64,000 bases of DNA from Anaerosomatales bacterium (GTDB taxonomy: Bacteria; Actinomycetota; Coriobacteriia; Anaerosomatales; Anaerosomataceae). Positions 42,179 through 50,811 of the stretch are shown here, piece by piece. The translations under genes and the position numbers were made by a program. Each line of letters begins with the position of its first letter. Positions within the stretch are counted from its first letter, which is position 1. Under the pieces are notes generated by a model. The model saw only the letters and a list, made by a program, of their open reading frames with translations. It made no database searches and was not told the DNA's origin. Location: NCBI GenBank assembly GCA_030019445.1, contig JASEEU010000005.1, forward strand, positions 1-64,000, given 5' to 3'.

Positions 42179-42805
42179 TCACAGTCCGAACCAGCCGGCG
42201 ACGCCCACGTACGCGAGCGAGAGGAGGCCAGCCGTGATGAACGCCATCGGATTGCCCTTCAGCAGCCGTGGGACGGGCGCGATCTCCAGTCGCTCCCTGA
42301 GCGCGGCGAAGGTCAGCAGCGCAAAACCGAAGCCGACGGACACTCCCAGCGTGTACACGAGCGCCTCTCCCAGTCCGAGCGTGGCACCGAGGTCGAGATT
42401 CATCTTGAAGAAGCCAGGCTTGGCCGCTTCGGTCGCCGTGGCCAGCACCGCGCAGTTGGTCGTGATAAGCGGTAGATAGATGCCCATCGCCCGGTACAAC
42501 ACGGGACTCGCCTTGCGCAGGTACATCTCCACGAACTGCACCAGTGACGCGATGATCAGGATGAACGCCGGGATGTAGAGGAACTCGCCGACGCCGAGAG
42601 GGTCGAGGACGAACGTCCAGACCACCCACGTCGCCGTGGACGCGAGCGTCATGACGAACACGACGGCGATACTCATCCCGACCGACGTCTCCATGTTGCC
42701 CGACACCCCGAAGAACGGGCACAGGCCGATGAATCGCGTCAGCAGGATGTTGTTGACGAGCGCCGCGCCGAGGAACAGCAGCGCGAGTTGGCTGATCGTG
42801 CTCAT
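42179..42805 (-). CDS. rnfA: Rnf complex membrane subunit RnfA
   Basis: 208 residues from the ATG at 42805 (MSTISQLALLFLGAALVNNI). Six helices, with the RnfA signature LLTRFIGLCPFFGVSGN and a second Cys in LITTNCAVLATA; these two Cys hold the intramembrane cluster in studied complexes. It forms a pseudo-symmetric pair with RnfE. TGATG overlap with rnfE. A start upstream would lie in rnfE. Confidence 0.95.
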   Translation of the reverse strand: MSTISQLALLFLGAALVNNILLTRFIGLCPFFGVSGNMETSVGMSIAVVFVMTLASTATWVVWTFVLDPLGVGEFLYIPAFILIIASLVQFVEMYLRKASPVLYRAMGIYLPLITTNCAVLATATEAAKPGFFKMNLDLGATLGLGEALVYTLGVSVGFGFALLTFAALRERLEIAPVPRLLKGNPMAFITAGLLSLAYVGVAGWFGL

Positions 42806-43431
42806 CAGCAGCGCTCCTTCCGTCGCTCGGTACGTTCGCCCAGCCAACGTGAGGCAGCGATCATCAGCCCGAAGATGATGAACGCGCCAGGAAACAGCAG
42901 CACAAGACCCGGTGGCGCGTATCCTGCCGGCAGGGCGATCAGCGTCCGCTCGAACATGACGATCCGACCGGTGCCCAGAAGTTCTCGGATCATCGCAAGG
43001 GCGACGATCACAAGCCAGTAGCCGATGCCCATCCCGAGCCCGTCAGCGATCGCGAGCGACACGCGGTTGTGGTACGCGAACGCCTCGGCGCGCCCGAGGA
43101 TCAGGCAGTTGACGACGATGAGCGGGATCCAGATGCCCAGGAACTGGTATATCTCGGGCAGGAATGCGTGCATCGTCAGGTCGACGATCGTGACGAACGA
43201 GGCGATGACGACGATGAATACCGGTATCCGCACCTCGTGGGGGATCACGCTCCGAAAGACCGCGATGATGATGTTGCTCATGGTGAGCACGAACACCACC
43301 GCGAGTCCCATGAACAGCGCGCCCTGGACGAGCGTGGACACCGCAAGGGTGGCGCACAGGCCGATCATCAGCACCGTCAGGGGGTTCTCGATCGCGATAC
43401 CCTGCCGGAACGTCCTCAGCCACTCGGCCAT
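42805..43431 (-). CDS. rnfE: Rnf complex membrane subunit RnfE
   Basis: About 208 residues. Begins MAEWLRTFRQGIAIENPLTV, with VLMIGLCATLAVSTLVQGA and IPLIVVNCLILGRAEAFAYHN, matching RnfE; Cys residues face those of RnfA. Start is the ATG at 43431; the GTG just before it (43434) is an alternative, and GGAGGT is spaced for either. Coupled to rnfG upstream by overlap. Confidence 0.94.
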   Translation of the reverse strand: MAEWLRTFRQGIAIENPLTVLMIGLCATLAVSTLVQGALFMGLAVVFVLTMSNIIIAVFRSVIPHEVRIPVFIVVIASFVTIVDLTMHAFLPEIYQFLGIWIPLIVVNCLILGRAEAFAYHNRVSLAIADGLGMGIGYWLVIVALAMIRELLGTGRIVMFERTLIALPAGYAPPGLVLLFPGAFIIFGLMIAASRWLGERTERRKERC

Positions 43432-44018
43432 CACTGCTCACCTCCCGCGCGTGCTTGGAGCACTTCCGCATACACCCGACCCGCGCCCTCGACCGCAGCG
43501 CGGACACCGCGCGAGGACTTCGTGGACCCAGAGATGGAATCCAGCGCACGGACGTCTTCCGTGGCGAACGCCGCGGGCAGCTCGGTGAACTGCTCCAGGA
43601 ACCACGGCTCGGACTGCACCTTCGTCCCGAGACCAGGCGTCTCGCTCATGGAGAGGATTGTGACACCCGTGACTTTACCGGTGCTGTCCAAACCCAAAAC
43701 CACGTTGATGGGTCCGCCATATCCACGTCCCGACACGCGCAAACCCCAGCCGATGAGCGCTCCGGAGCTGTCGAGCGCCTCGTAGATGGCCGAGCAGTCC
43801 GCGTCGCCGGCGGCGTCCTGCGCCGCCGCGAGCACGTCCTCGGCAACCGGCTCGAACGAGTCGGCCTCAGGCAGGACCGCGGCGAGCGATTCCTGCTCGG
43901 CGCGACGTTCCTGGTCGGCGATACGGTCCTTGGTGGCTCCGTACGCGAGCGCCAGGCCCGTCGCGGCCACGACGCAGGTCACAACGACCGCGATCACGAG
44001 ACGGAGGGACTTAGCCAT
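43431..44018 (-). CDS. rnfG: Rnf complex FMN-binding subunit RnfG
   Basis: 195 residues. A single N-terminal anchor (LVIAVVVTCVVAATGLALAYG), an FMN-binding domain with ETPGLGTKVQSEPWFLEQF, and the attachment motif DSISGSTKSS, in which the Thr is expected to be covalently flavinylated by ApbE. SGST replaces the more common SGAT; the Thr is kept. No apbE gene is present in the window. Overlaps rnfD by 8 bases. Confidence 0.93.
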   Translation of the reverse strand: MAKSLRLVIAVVVTCVVAATGLALAYGATKDRIADQERRAEQESLAAVLPEADSFEPVAEDVLAAAQDAAGDADCSAIYEALDSSGALIGWGLRVSGRGYGGPINVVLGLDSTGKVTGVTILSMSETPGLGTKVQSEPWFLEQFTELPAAFATEDVRALDSISGSTKSSRGVRAAVEGAGRVYAEVLQARAGGEQ

Positions 44019-45018
44019 TGCGCTTCACCCACCCGAACGTGCGCGGCCTGAACGCCCGGTCGATCAGCGGCGCCAGACCGTTCATGAACAGGATCGCGAA
44101 GGTCGTCGCCTCCGGCATGGAGCCGTAGAACCTTCCGACCGCATTGAAGACACCGCACCCTACGCCGTACAACAGGCGCCCGTTCTTGGTCATGGGAGAC
44201 GAGACGTAGTCCGTCGCCATGAAGAAGGCACCGAGGATGAGACCTCCTGCGAGGACGTTGAAGAGCGGGTCCGACCCGAATACCCACGACAGCAGCGCCA
44301 TCGTCCCGATGTACCCCGCCGGGATGCGCCAGTCGATGATGCGCTTCGCGAGCAGGATCGCGCCTCCCAGCAGGAGCAGGAGCGCCGAGACCTCGCCAAG
44401 TGAGCCCTCGAGGTTGAGCAACAGCAGCGGGCGGTACTGCGCCGCCAGATCGAAGCCGTAGGCGCCGTCGGCGGCGCGGTCGGCCGCCGCGGCCATCAGG
44501 CGCGTGGCGCCCTGCACCGCATCGTATCCCTCGGCCGTCAGTTCCGGGAGCGCCCTGAACCAGCCGCGATTCGGGGCCTCGGCGAACACGCCCGCCCATG
44601 AGATCGCGACGAACGCACGGCCCACGAGCGCCGGGTTGAAGATATTGAAGCCGAGCCCTCCGAACACGAGCTTGCCGAGCGCGATCGCGATGATGCCCGC
44701 CGCAAGCGCGATCCACCACGGAGTCAGCGGCGGGAGGCTCAGCGCCAGCAGCAAGCCGGTGACGAGCGCGCTGCCGTCGGTGAGGGTCTGACGCTTGCGC
44801 GCCGCCGCGTTCCACAGCGCCTCGGTCCCGAGTGTGGCGACGAGACAGAGAACGATGAGTCGGATCGCGGGCCATCCCATGGTGATGCACGCCCAGATGG
44901 TCGTCGGCAGAAGCGCTGCCACGACCCACAGCATGATGCCGGTGCATGTCGCGGGCGACGTGATGTGCGGGGAGCTGCCGACGACGATGCGACGCTCGTT
45001 GGTCACCGTGTCGCTCAC
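44011..45018 (-). CDS. rnfD: Rnf complex membrane flavoprotein subunit RnfD
   Basis: 335 residues from the GTG at 45018, which overlaps the rnfC stop (GTGA). About ten helices; VGSSPHITSPATCTGIMLWV at the start, TDGSALVTGLLLALSLPP, FNIFNPALVGRAFV, and DAVQGATRLM, the segment where NqrB/RnfD proteins carry a covalent FMN on Thr. It forms the membrane ion path with RnfG, A and E. The longer frame upstream is a shadow of rnfC. Confidence 0.94.
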   Translation of the reverse strand: MSDTVTNERRIVVGSSPHITSPATCTGIMLWVVAALLPTTIWACITMGWPAIRLIVLCLVATLGTEALWNAAARKRQTLTDGSALVTGLLLALSLPPLTPWWIALAAGIIAIALGKLVFGGLGFNIFNPALVGRAFVAISWAGVFAEAPNRGWFRALPELTAEGYDAVQGATRLMAAAADRAADGAYGFDLAAQYRPLLLLNLEGSLGEVSALLLLLGGAILLAKRIIDWRIPAGYIGTMALLSWVFGSDPLFNVLAGGLILGAFFMATDYVSSPMTKNGRLLYGVGCGVFNAVGRFYGSMPEATTFAILFMNGLAPLIDRAFRPRTFGWVKRNG

Positions 45019-46319
45019 AGCTTCGCTCCCTTCTGCATCGCGGTCGCCTTCGCCAGCCTGATGAGCTGCAGCAGCGGACGCTTCGTCGGACACACATAGG
45101 AGCACACGCCGCACTCGATGCAGTCGATCGGATGGAACTCCTCGGCAGCCTTCCACTCACGTCGGTACGCGTAGTTCGCGATCGCGTACGGCTCCAGGTA
45201 CATTGGACACGCCTCCGGGCAGCGCCCGCACCGGATGCACGGCTGGTCATCGTGGATGTCCGGCGCCGCCTCGTCGGGACCCAGCACCACGATGCCCGAT
45301 GTCCCTTTGGTCACCGGGACATCCAGCGACGCCAGCGCCTGCCCGGTCATCGGTCCGCCCGCGATGATGCGCCCCACCTCGCCGACCGTGCCGCCCGCGT
45401 GATCGATGAGATCGACGACGAGCGTGCCGAGGAGGACCCGGTAGTTGCCGGGCCTCGCGACCCGGCCGGTCACCGTGACGACACGCTCGGTGAGCGGCTT
45501 GCCCCGCTCGACGGCGTCTGCGACGGCAGCCGCCGTCGCGACGTTGTGCACGAGCGCACCGGTCGCCGCCGGCAACTGGCCGTGCGGCACCTCGACACCC
45601 ATGATCGCCCAGATGAGCTGCTTCTCAGCACCCTGCGGGTAGCGCGTGACGAGTCCCACTACCTCGACACCCGCCGATCGTCCTGCCTCCCGGAGCGCGG
45701 CGATCGCGTCCGGCTTGTTGTCTTCCACACCGGCGACGATGCGCTGTGCGCCGACCGTCTCGGCCATGATCTTCGCACCGGCGATGATGCGCTCCGGCAT
45801 CTCGACCATCAGGCGGTCATCGCACGTCAGGAAGGGCTCGCACTCGCAGCCGTTGAGGATGAGCGTGGTGATCTCCATGCCGTTGGGCGGACGCAGTTTC
45901 ACCGCCGAGGGGAAGGTCGCGCCGCCCATGCCCACGACACCCGCCGCGCGCACGATCGCGGGGACGCCACCCTCCGCGACCACGCGCTCGAACGATGCCA
46001 GGTCCTGCGTCTCGTCAGGCGTGACGCTCACGGCCGTGACCCTCGTCCCGCCCGTGGTCAGTGTCGGGCCGATCGCCGTGACCTCGCCGCTGACCGGGCT
46101 GTGTATCGGCGCGCTGACCATCGCGTCCGTCGCGCCGATCACCTGACCGCGCACGACGCGATCGCCGACCTCAACCGTCGGTTCGCACGGTGCGCCAAGA
46201 TGCTGGCTCATCGGCACGACGAGGCGTGCTGGGACCGGCATCTCCTCGATCGGCGTGCCGGAAGTAGCCTCCTTGCGTCCGGCGGGATGGACCCCGCCCT
46301 TGAACGCCGCCTTGCTCAC
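45015..46319 (-). CDS. rnfC: Rnf complex NADH-binding subunit RnfC
   Basis: 434 residues from a GTG at 46319, chosen because GGGGGAG lies 5-6 bases upstream and VSKAAFKGGVHPAG matches the RnfC N-terminus. It has the NuoF-like flavin/NAD region (GVVGMGGATFPSAVKLRPP, LNGCECEPFLTCDDRLM), an SLBB-like stretch (VTVTGRVARPGNYRV), and two 4Fe-4S motifs (CIRCGRCPEACP and CIECGVCSYVCP). It exchanges electrons with NAD. First rnf gene; separated from hydA by a perfect palindrome but in the same direction. Confidence 0.95.
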   Translation of the reverse strand: MSKAAFKGGVHPAGRKEATSGTPIEEMPVPARLVVPMSQHLGAPCEPTVEVGDRVVRGQVIGATDAMVSAPIHSPVSGEVTAIGPTLTTGGTRVTAVSVTPDETQDLASFERVVAEGGVPAIVRAAGVVGMGGATFPSAVKLRPPNGMEITTLILNGCECEPFLTCDDRLMVEMPERIIAGAKIMAETVGAQRIVAGVEDNKPDAIAALREAGRSAGVEVVGLVTRYPQGAEKQLIWAIMGVEVPHGQLPAATGALVHNVATAAAVADAVERGKPLTERVVTVTGRVARPGNYRVLLGTLVVDLIDHAGGTVGEVGRIIAGGPMTGQALASLDVPVTKGTSGIVVLGPDEAAPDIHDDQPCIRCGRCPEACPMYLEPYAIANYAYRREWKAAEEFHPIDCIECGVCSYVCPTKRPLLQLIRLAKATAMQKGAKL

Positions 46320-46395
46320 ATCCGCTCCCCCTGTCCTTCCGCGCACGGTGGGTCCCGCACCATTCGGCGGGCGCGCCCGTCCTCCTGCATATGGC

Positions 46396-46423
46396 GATGC
46401 CGCCGCTCGCGAGCGGCGGCATC
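46396..46423 (-). terminator. 28-bp perfect palindrome between hydA and rnfC
   Basis: Bases 46396-46423 are their own reverse complement (gatgccgccgctcg and its mirror), starting 15 bases after the hydA stop. A hairpin of about 12 bp with a 4-base loop would form. No U-run; it may partly end the hyd transcript or protect its 3' end while allowing read-through into rnf. Confidence 0.6.
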
Positions 46424-46437
46424 CGTTCGGTCAGCGG

Positions 46438-47700
46438 CTAGTGGACCGAACACGACAGGCACGGATCGTACGCCCGCACCAACTGTTCTACCAGAAGAAC
46501 GAATCGGTCACGTGGTTCGTCGACCACGGTCGGCGCGAAAGCACGCATGTCAGCCTCGAGGTTGCCGAGATTCTGCGCGGTCGGCGTGATCACATCCCCC
46601 GCGGTGACGAAGCCGTCGTCGTCGATGCTGTATGCGTGGTACAGCGTGCCGCGGGGCGCCTCGGTCGCGCCCACACCCGAGCCCGCACGGACCGCGAACG
46701 GCACGGGTTCGCTCGAACCGCCCATCTCGAGCAGCTGGCGAGCGTAGCCCGCGCACCGCTCGCAGGCATCCACCAGCTCGACCGCCTGGCAGACGTTGTT
46801 CATGAACGGGTTCCGGCTCACACCGCTCCAACCGAGCTCGCCCAGAACAGCGGCGGCGCGGGGCGCGAGCCGGTCTGCCGAGAGGTTCACGCGCGGCAGC
46901 GCTCCCACCATGAATGGGCTCCCTGCGACCGTGCTGTGTTTGGCGTTGCTGTGGCCGACGACGTCTTCGCGGATGAAGTCGCGGTACTCGGCGACGGGCC
47001 TGCGCCACGCGCCTTGGAGGGACGCTGTCTCGCCTTCGTAGATCGCATAGTCGTCGTCTGCGACGAGCGCGAGCATGTCTCCCGCGGTCTCGAACGCCGG
47101 CACCTCGAACGTGGCGAACAGGCGGGCGGTCTCCTCGGCCTCGCCCGCCAGACGCGTCAGCCGCTCGGCGAACTCTTCGAGCGAACGGGCGTCGGGCTCG
47201 GAGGCGAACCCGCCGACGAGCGCGGTGATCGGGTGTACCGGCCTCCCTCCGATGAGCGTGGTGAGCTCGTTGCCGATCTTCTTGATGGTGAGCGCGCGCT
47301 GAACGACCTCCGGGTGCGTCTCGGCGAGGGGGAAGACGCTCGGCAGACCCACGAAGTCGGGCGCGGCGAACACGTAGAGATGCGTCGCGTGGTTCTGGAG
47401 GTAGGAACCGTACACGAGCAGCTTGCGGAGGACCTTCGTGCGCTCGGAAACCTCGATGCCGAGCGCATCCTCGACGGCCCTGAGCGACGTGACCGCGTGA
47501 TTGGGCGAGCAGATGCCGCAGATGCGACTCGTGATCAGGGACACCTCGTCGAAGCGTCGTCCCACCACCATCGACTCGAAGAACCGCGCAGGCTCGATGA
47601 TGTCCATCTTGATATCGCGAACGACGCCGCCCTCGACGTCCACCGTGATCGTGCCGTGTCCCTCGATGCGCGCGACGTGCTCGACGGTGATGGTGCTCAT
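46438..47700 (-). CDS. hydA: [NiFe] hydrogenase large (alpha) subunit, group 3b-like, no C-terminal tail
   Basis: 420 residues. N-terminal Ni-site motif RICGICSPNH and C-terminal DPCLSCSVH provide the four Cys that hold Ni-Fe. The gene stops directly after this His; most large subunits continue with a peptide that a dedicated protease removes after nickel insertion. The raw sequence confirms the TAG. Other conserved stretches: HVARIEGHGTITVDVEG and AKHSTVAGSPFMVGALPRVN. With hydD, hydG and hydB in the exact gene order of the Pyrococcus sulfhydrogenase (hydBGDA), this is a cytoplasmic, NADP(H)-linked, bidirectional hydrogenase. No maturation (hyp) gene is in the window. ATGA overlap with hydD. 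Confidence 0.94.
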   Translation of the reverse strand: MSTITVEHVARIEGHGTITVDVEGGVVRDIKMDIIEPARFFESMVVGRRFDEVSLITSRICGICSPNHAVTSLRAVEDALGIEVSERTKVLRKLLVYGSYLQNHATHLYVFAAPDFVGLPSVFPLAETHPEVVQRALTIKKIGNELTTLIGGRPVHPITALVGGFASEPDARSLEEFAERLTRLAGEAEETARLFATFEVPAFETAGDMLALVADDDYAIYEGETASLQGAWRRPVAEYRDFIREDVVGHSNAKHSTVAGSPFMVGALPRVNLSADRLAPRAAAVLGELGWSGVSRNPFMNNVCQAVELVDACERCAGYARQLLEMGGSSEPVPFAVRAGSGVGATEAPRGTLYHAYSIDDDGFVTAGDVITPTAQNLGNLEADMRAFAPTVVDEPRDRFVLLVEQLVRAYDPCLSCSVH

Positions 47701-48443
47701 CGGACGGCCTCCCTTGCAGCGTTGTAGAGATCGAACAGCCGCACGAGCTCGGCGCCGTCCAGCCCCCGGGACTCGAGCACCCCGGCCGCTGCGGGGAGGT
47801 TCGCCTCAGGCGACAGCCCGCGGCACCCTGTGCACGGGCGACCCAGCGTGACACAGCGCGCCCCGCATCCCGTGCGCGTCACCAGGCCGAGACAGACCTG
47901 TCCCCGCTCGAGGAAGCACACGTTCTCCATGGTCTTGCACACCGCGCAGAGCGGGTCCTGCGGCGGGCGGTCCGACAGTCCCTGCAGCGCCCGGTGCAGC
48001 ACCCGCACGAACTCGTCGGTATCGATGGGACACCCCGGTACGTGGTAGTCGACCGCGATCACAGACCCGACCGGACCCGGCGTACGACGCGTGACACCGG
48101 CGACCGGCGGCGTGTCTCCGTAGACGACAGCGCAGTGCCGATCGATCTCGCCGAGCGCGGCCAGGGCCGGTATCCCGCCCGTGAACGCGCACGCCCCGAT
48201 GGCGATGACCACGCCGGCCGTCTCGCGGACCCGTTCGAGCAGCGCCACGTGCTCGTCGGTGGTCACGGCGCCCTCGATGATCGCGACGTCGTACGAGTCG
48301 GGCAGGTGTCCGCTCGACGCGAGCTGCCAGTACCGGAGGTCGATCAGGCCGAGAACGTCCAGCAGGTGGTCCTCGATGTTGGTCATCTGCACCTGGCAAC
48401 CGAAGTCGCTCGCCAGACCGATGACGACGACACGCGGCGCCAT
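47697..48443 (-). CDS. hydD: [NiFe] hydrogenase small (delta) subunit
   Basis: 248 residues, without a Tat signal, so cytoplasmic. The proximal-cluster motif normally CxxC reads SDFGCQVQ: Asp13 stands where the first Cys is expected, Cys16 is kept. Further ligands: AIGACAFTGG, VPGCPID, then CAVCKTMENVC, CLGLVTRTGCGARC and PCTGCRG for medial and distal clusters. It carries electrons from the Ni-Fe site to the HydG/HydB module. Starts directly after the hydG stop and overlaps hydA by ATGA. Confidence 0.93.
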   Translation of the reverse strand: MAPRVVVIGLASDFGCQVQMTNIEDHLLDVLGLIDLRYWQLASSGHLPDSYDVAIIEGAVTTDEHVALLERVRETAGVVIAIGACAFTGGIPALAALGEIDRHCAVVYGDTPPVAGVTRRTPGPVGSVIAVDYHVPGCPIDTDEFVRVLHRALQGLSDRPPQDPLCAVCKTMENVCFLERGQVCLGLVTRTGCGARCVTLGRPCTGCRGLSPEANLPAAAGVLESRGLDGAELVRLFDLYNAAREAVR

Positions 48444-49310
48444 CTAGATCGCCCCCTGCAGGTTCATGGCTTCCCAGTAGTTGAAGACCGGCCCATCGAC
48501 GCAGGTGTACTGGTGGCCGACGCCGCAGTGGCCGCACTTCCCGATGCCGCACTTCATCCGGCGCTCGAACGAGACGTAGATCTTGTCCACGTCCATGTGC
48601 TTCTTGCGCATCTCGTCGATGACGTACTTGTACATGACCGGCGGGCCGCAGATGGCCCCGTACGTGTTGTCCGGATCGACCTCGATCTGGTCGAACAGTC
48701 CCGTCACGAGACCCCGTTCCCCGTCCCAGCTCTCGTCCGGCTCGTCCACGGTGAGGATGAGATCGAAGTCGTCCCGGTGCTTCCACATGTCGAACTGATA
48801 GCGGAACAGGACCTCGGCAGGGTTCTTCGCACCGTACAGGATCGTCACCTTGCCGAACTCATGCCGCTCGTCGTGGATGTGGTTGATCAGCGACTTGAGC
48901 GGGGCGATGCCGAGACCCCCCGCTACGAGCAGGACATCGTGCCCCTTCATCTCCTGGAACGGGAAACCGCGCCCGAACGGACCACGGATGCCGACCACGT
49001 CTCCGCATTGCTTGGCGTGCAGAGCGCCGGTGACATCGCCCGCGCATCGCACGCAGAGCTCCACGAAGCCCTGCTTGCTCGGCGCGGAGCTGATCGAGAT
49101 AGGCGCTTCACCGACGCCGAAGATCGAGAGCTCGACGAACTGGCCGGACTGGAAGGTGAACGACTCGCGGATCTCCGGATCGATGATCCGGAACTCGAAG
49201 AGCTTCTCGGTCTCCGTCAGGTCGATGATCGAGGTGATGCGGGCCGGCCACGGCCGATACGGGTTCGTCTCCGCGTCCCGACGATACGCATCCTGCGGGA
49301 TGACGCTCAT
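48444..49310 (-). CDS. hydG: Hydrogenase gamma subunit, FAD/NAD(P)-binding reductase
   Basis: 288 residues from the ATG at 49310 (MSVIPQDAYRRDAETNPYRP). Ferredoxin-reductase-like: FAD region FTFQSGQFVELSIFGVGEAP, NAD(P) region LLVAGGLGIAPLKSLI and AICGPPVMYKYVIDEM, and a C-terminal 2Fe-2S motif CGIGKCGHCGVGHQYTC. This is the diaphorase subunit of group 3b hydrogenases and related to sulfide dehydrogenase/Nfn beta-like subunits. The name hydG here must not be confused with the [FeFe] maturase. ATGA overlap with hydB. Confidence 0.92.
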   Translation of the reverse strand: MSVIPQDAYRRDAETNPYRPWPARITSIIDLTETEKLFEFRIIDPEIRESFTFQSGQFVELSIFGVGEAPISISSAPSKQGFVELCVRCAGDVTGALHAKQCGDVVGIRGPFGRGFPFQEMKGHDVLLVAGGLGIAPLKSLINHIHDERHEFGKVTILYGAKNPAEVLFRYQFDMWKHRDDFDLILTVDEPDESWDGERGLVTGLFDQIEVDPDNTYGAICGPPVMYKYVIDEMRKKHMDVDKIYVSFERRMKCGIGKCGHCGVGHQYTCVDGPVFNYWEAMNLQGAI

Positions 49311-50329
49311 CGGACACCTCCCGTCTGCAGCGCCTCGATGACGCGCACCGGGCTGATGTCCGAAGGACACGCGCGCGCGCAACGACCGCATCCGACGCAC
49401 AGCACGCGCTCGAACTTGGACAGGTACCCCCACTGCTTATGGTAGTACCGGTACTTCACCCGGCTCGCCCGTCCCTCTCGGAAGTTCTGGCCATGTGCCA
49501 CTGCCGCGAACTCCTTGAATTGACAGGAGTCCCAGGTACGGACGCGTCGCCCGCTCTTCTGGTCAGGTGCGAGCCGATCCGTCACATCGAAGCAGTAGCA
49601 CGTCGGACAGACCATCGAGCACGCCCCGCACGAGAGGCACTGCTCACCGAACTCGTCCCAGATCGGACTGTCGAACTTGGCGTCGAGAAGCACCGGGAGC
49701 TGGGTGGTGTCCACGTCGTTGTCGAACGCCTGCTTGAACTCGCCCACGACGCGCTGGAACTCGGCGGTATCCTCCTCGGTCACCTCGCTGCTCTTGACGT
49801 AGTCGTCGAGGAGCTCAGCGCCCTTCACCGTCCGCAGCGACGCGTAGTAGCGGTCGCCGAGGTCGGTCAGGAAGACGTCGAATCCCCAGTGCACCTCATC
49901 GGTGTCCCAGACGTTGCAGAAGCACGTATCGGAGGGCGTGCACGAGACGCCGACCACGAGCGTGTTGTCGCGCCGCGCCTTGTAGTAGGGATCGACGTAG
50001 TCCCTCGTGAACACGTTGTCCATCAGCAGAAGCGCGTTGATGTCGCACGGGTGCAGTCCGAAGAGCACGCGCGGTGGCGCGAAGACCTCGTCGTCGGTGA
50101 CCTCCTCATCAGCCGTGCGGAAACGCATGATCGTCTCCTCGGGCGGAAAGAACCACCGTTTGGGCGGGAGCAGCGTCGTGTCGTAATCCAGCCGAAGCTC
50201 CTCCGCGCCCGTGACGGGCGCGAACACGAACCGCCCCTGCTTCTCCACCGGACCGACGACCTCGTACTCGGACGCGAGCCCGCGCACGAGATCAGCGATC
50301 TGGTCCTTCTCGACCATCCTGAAGAACAT
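49307..50329 (-). CDS. hydB: Hydrogenase beta subunit, 4Fe-4S dicluster protein
   Basis: 340 residues. Two ferredoxin-like motifs near the C-terminus (QCLSCGACSMVCPTCYC and CVGCGRCARACPSD) match the Fer4_22-type sulfhydrogenase beta subunit; FGLHPCDINALLLMD and SCTPSDTCFCNVWDTDEV are also conserved there. It shuttles electrons between HydG and HydD. First of the four hyd genes and 47 bases downstream of ndk. It resembles the anaerobic sulfite reductase A subunit too, but the neighbours decide for hydrogenase. Confidence 0.92.
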   Translation of the reverse strand: MFFRMVEKDQIADLVRGLASEYEVVGPVEKQGRFVFAPVTGAEELRLDYDTTLLPPKRWFFPPEETIMRFRTADEEVTDDEVFAPPRVLFGLHPCDINALLLMDNVFTRDYVDPYYKARRDNTLVVGVSCTPSDTCFCNVWDTDEVHWGFDVFLTDLGDRYYASLRTVKGAELLDDYVKSSEVTEEDTAEFQRVVGEFKQAFDNDVDTTQLPVLLDAKFDSPIWDEFGEQCLSCGACSMVCPTCYCFDVTDRLAPDQKSGRRVRTWDSCQFKEFAAVAHGQNFREGRASRVKYRYYHKQWGYLSKFERVLCVGCGRCARACPSDISPVRVIEALQTGGVR

Positions 50330-50376
50330 GTGTGACCCCCAGTCGCAGTCCCCCGACTACCGGTGCGCGGCGACGC

Positions 50377-50778
50377 CTACCCGAAGAAGATGGCGATCTC
50401 CCGCTCAGCGCTCTCCGGGGAGTCGGAGCCGTGGATGATGTTCGCATCCAGCGTCAGGCCGAAGTCACCCCGGATGGTGCCGGGCGCCGCGTCCTTGGGA
50501 TTGGTGGCGCCCATCATCTTGCGCACGACCGCGACCGCGTCCGGACCGGACACGACCATCTTGACGACGGGACCCGACGTGACGTACTCGACCAGACCCG
50601 CGTAGAAGGGCTTGCCCTCGTGCTCCGCGTAGTTGGCCGCTGCCTGCTCGGCCGTGACCGACCCGAGCTCCATGCGCTCAAGGGTGAGGCCGACCGCCTC
50701 CAGGCGAGCGACGATGCTGCCCACCAGGCCGCGCGCCACAGCGTCGGGCTTGATCATGACGTAGGTCTTCTGCTCCAC
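50377..50778 (-). CDS. ndk: Nucleoside diphosphate kinase
   Basis: 133 residues from a GTG at 50778 preceded by GGAGGA with 6-base spacing. Begins VEQKTYVMIKPDAVARGLVG; the catalytic His lies in NIIHGSDSPESAEREIAIFF. It balances nucleoside triphosphates. Unusual neighbour: it stands as the first gene ahead of hydBGDA and, with no terminator seen in the 47-base gap, may share its promoter. The upstream region has a Rex-like palindrome. Confidence 0.96.
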   Translation of the reverse strand: MEQKTYVMIKPDAVARGLVGSIVARLEAVGLTLERMELGSVTAEQAAANYAEHEGKPFYAGLVEYVTSGPVVKMVVSGPDAVAVVRKMMGATNPKDAAPGTIRGDFGLTLDANIIHGSDSPESAEREIAIFFG

Positions 50779-50811
50779 GTGCGTTCCTCCATGTTCATCG
50801 CGGGACAAACT

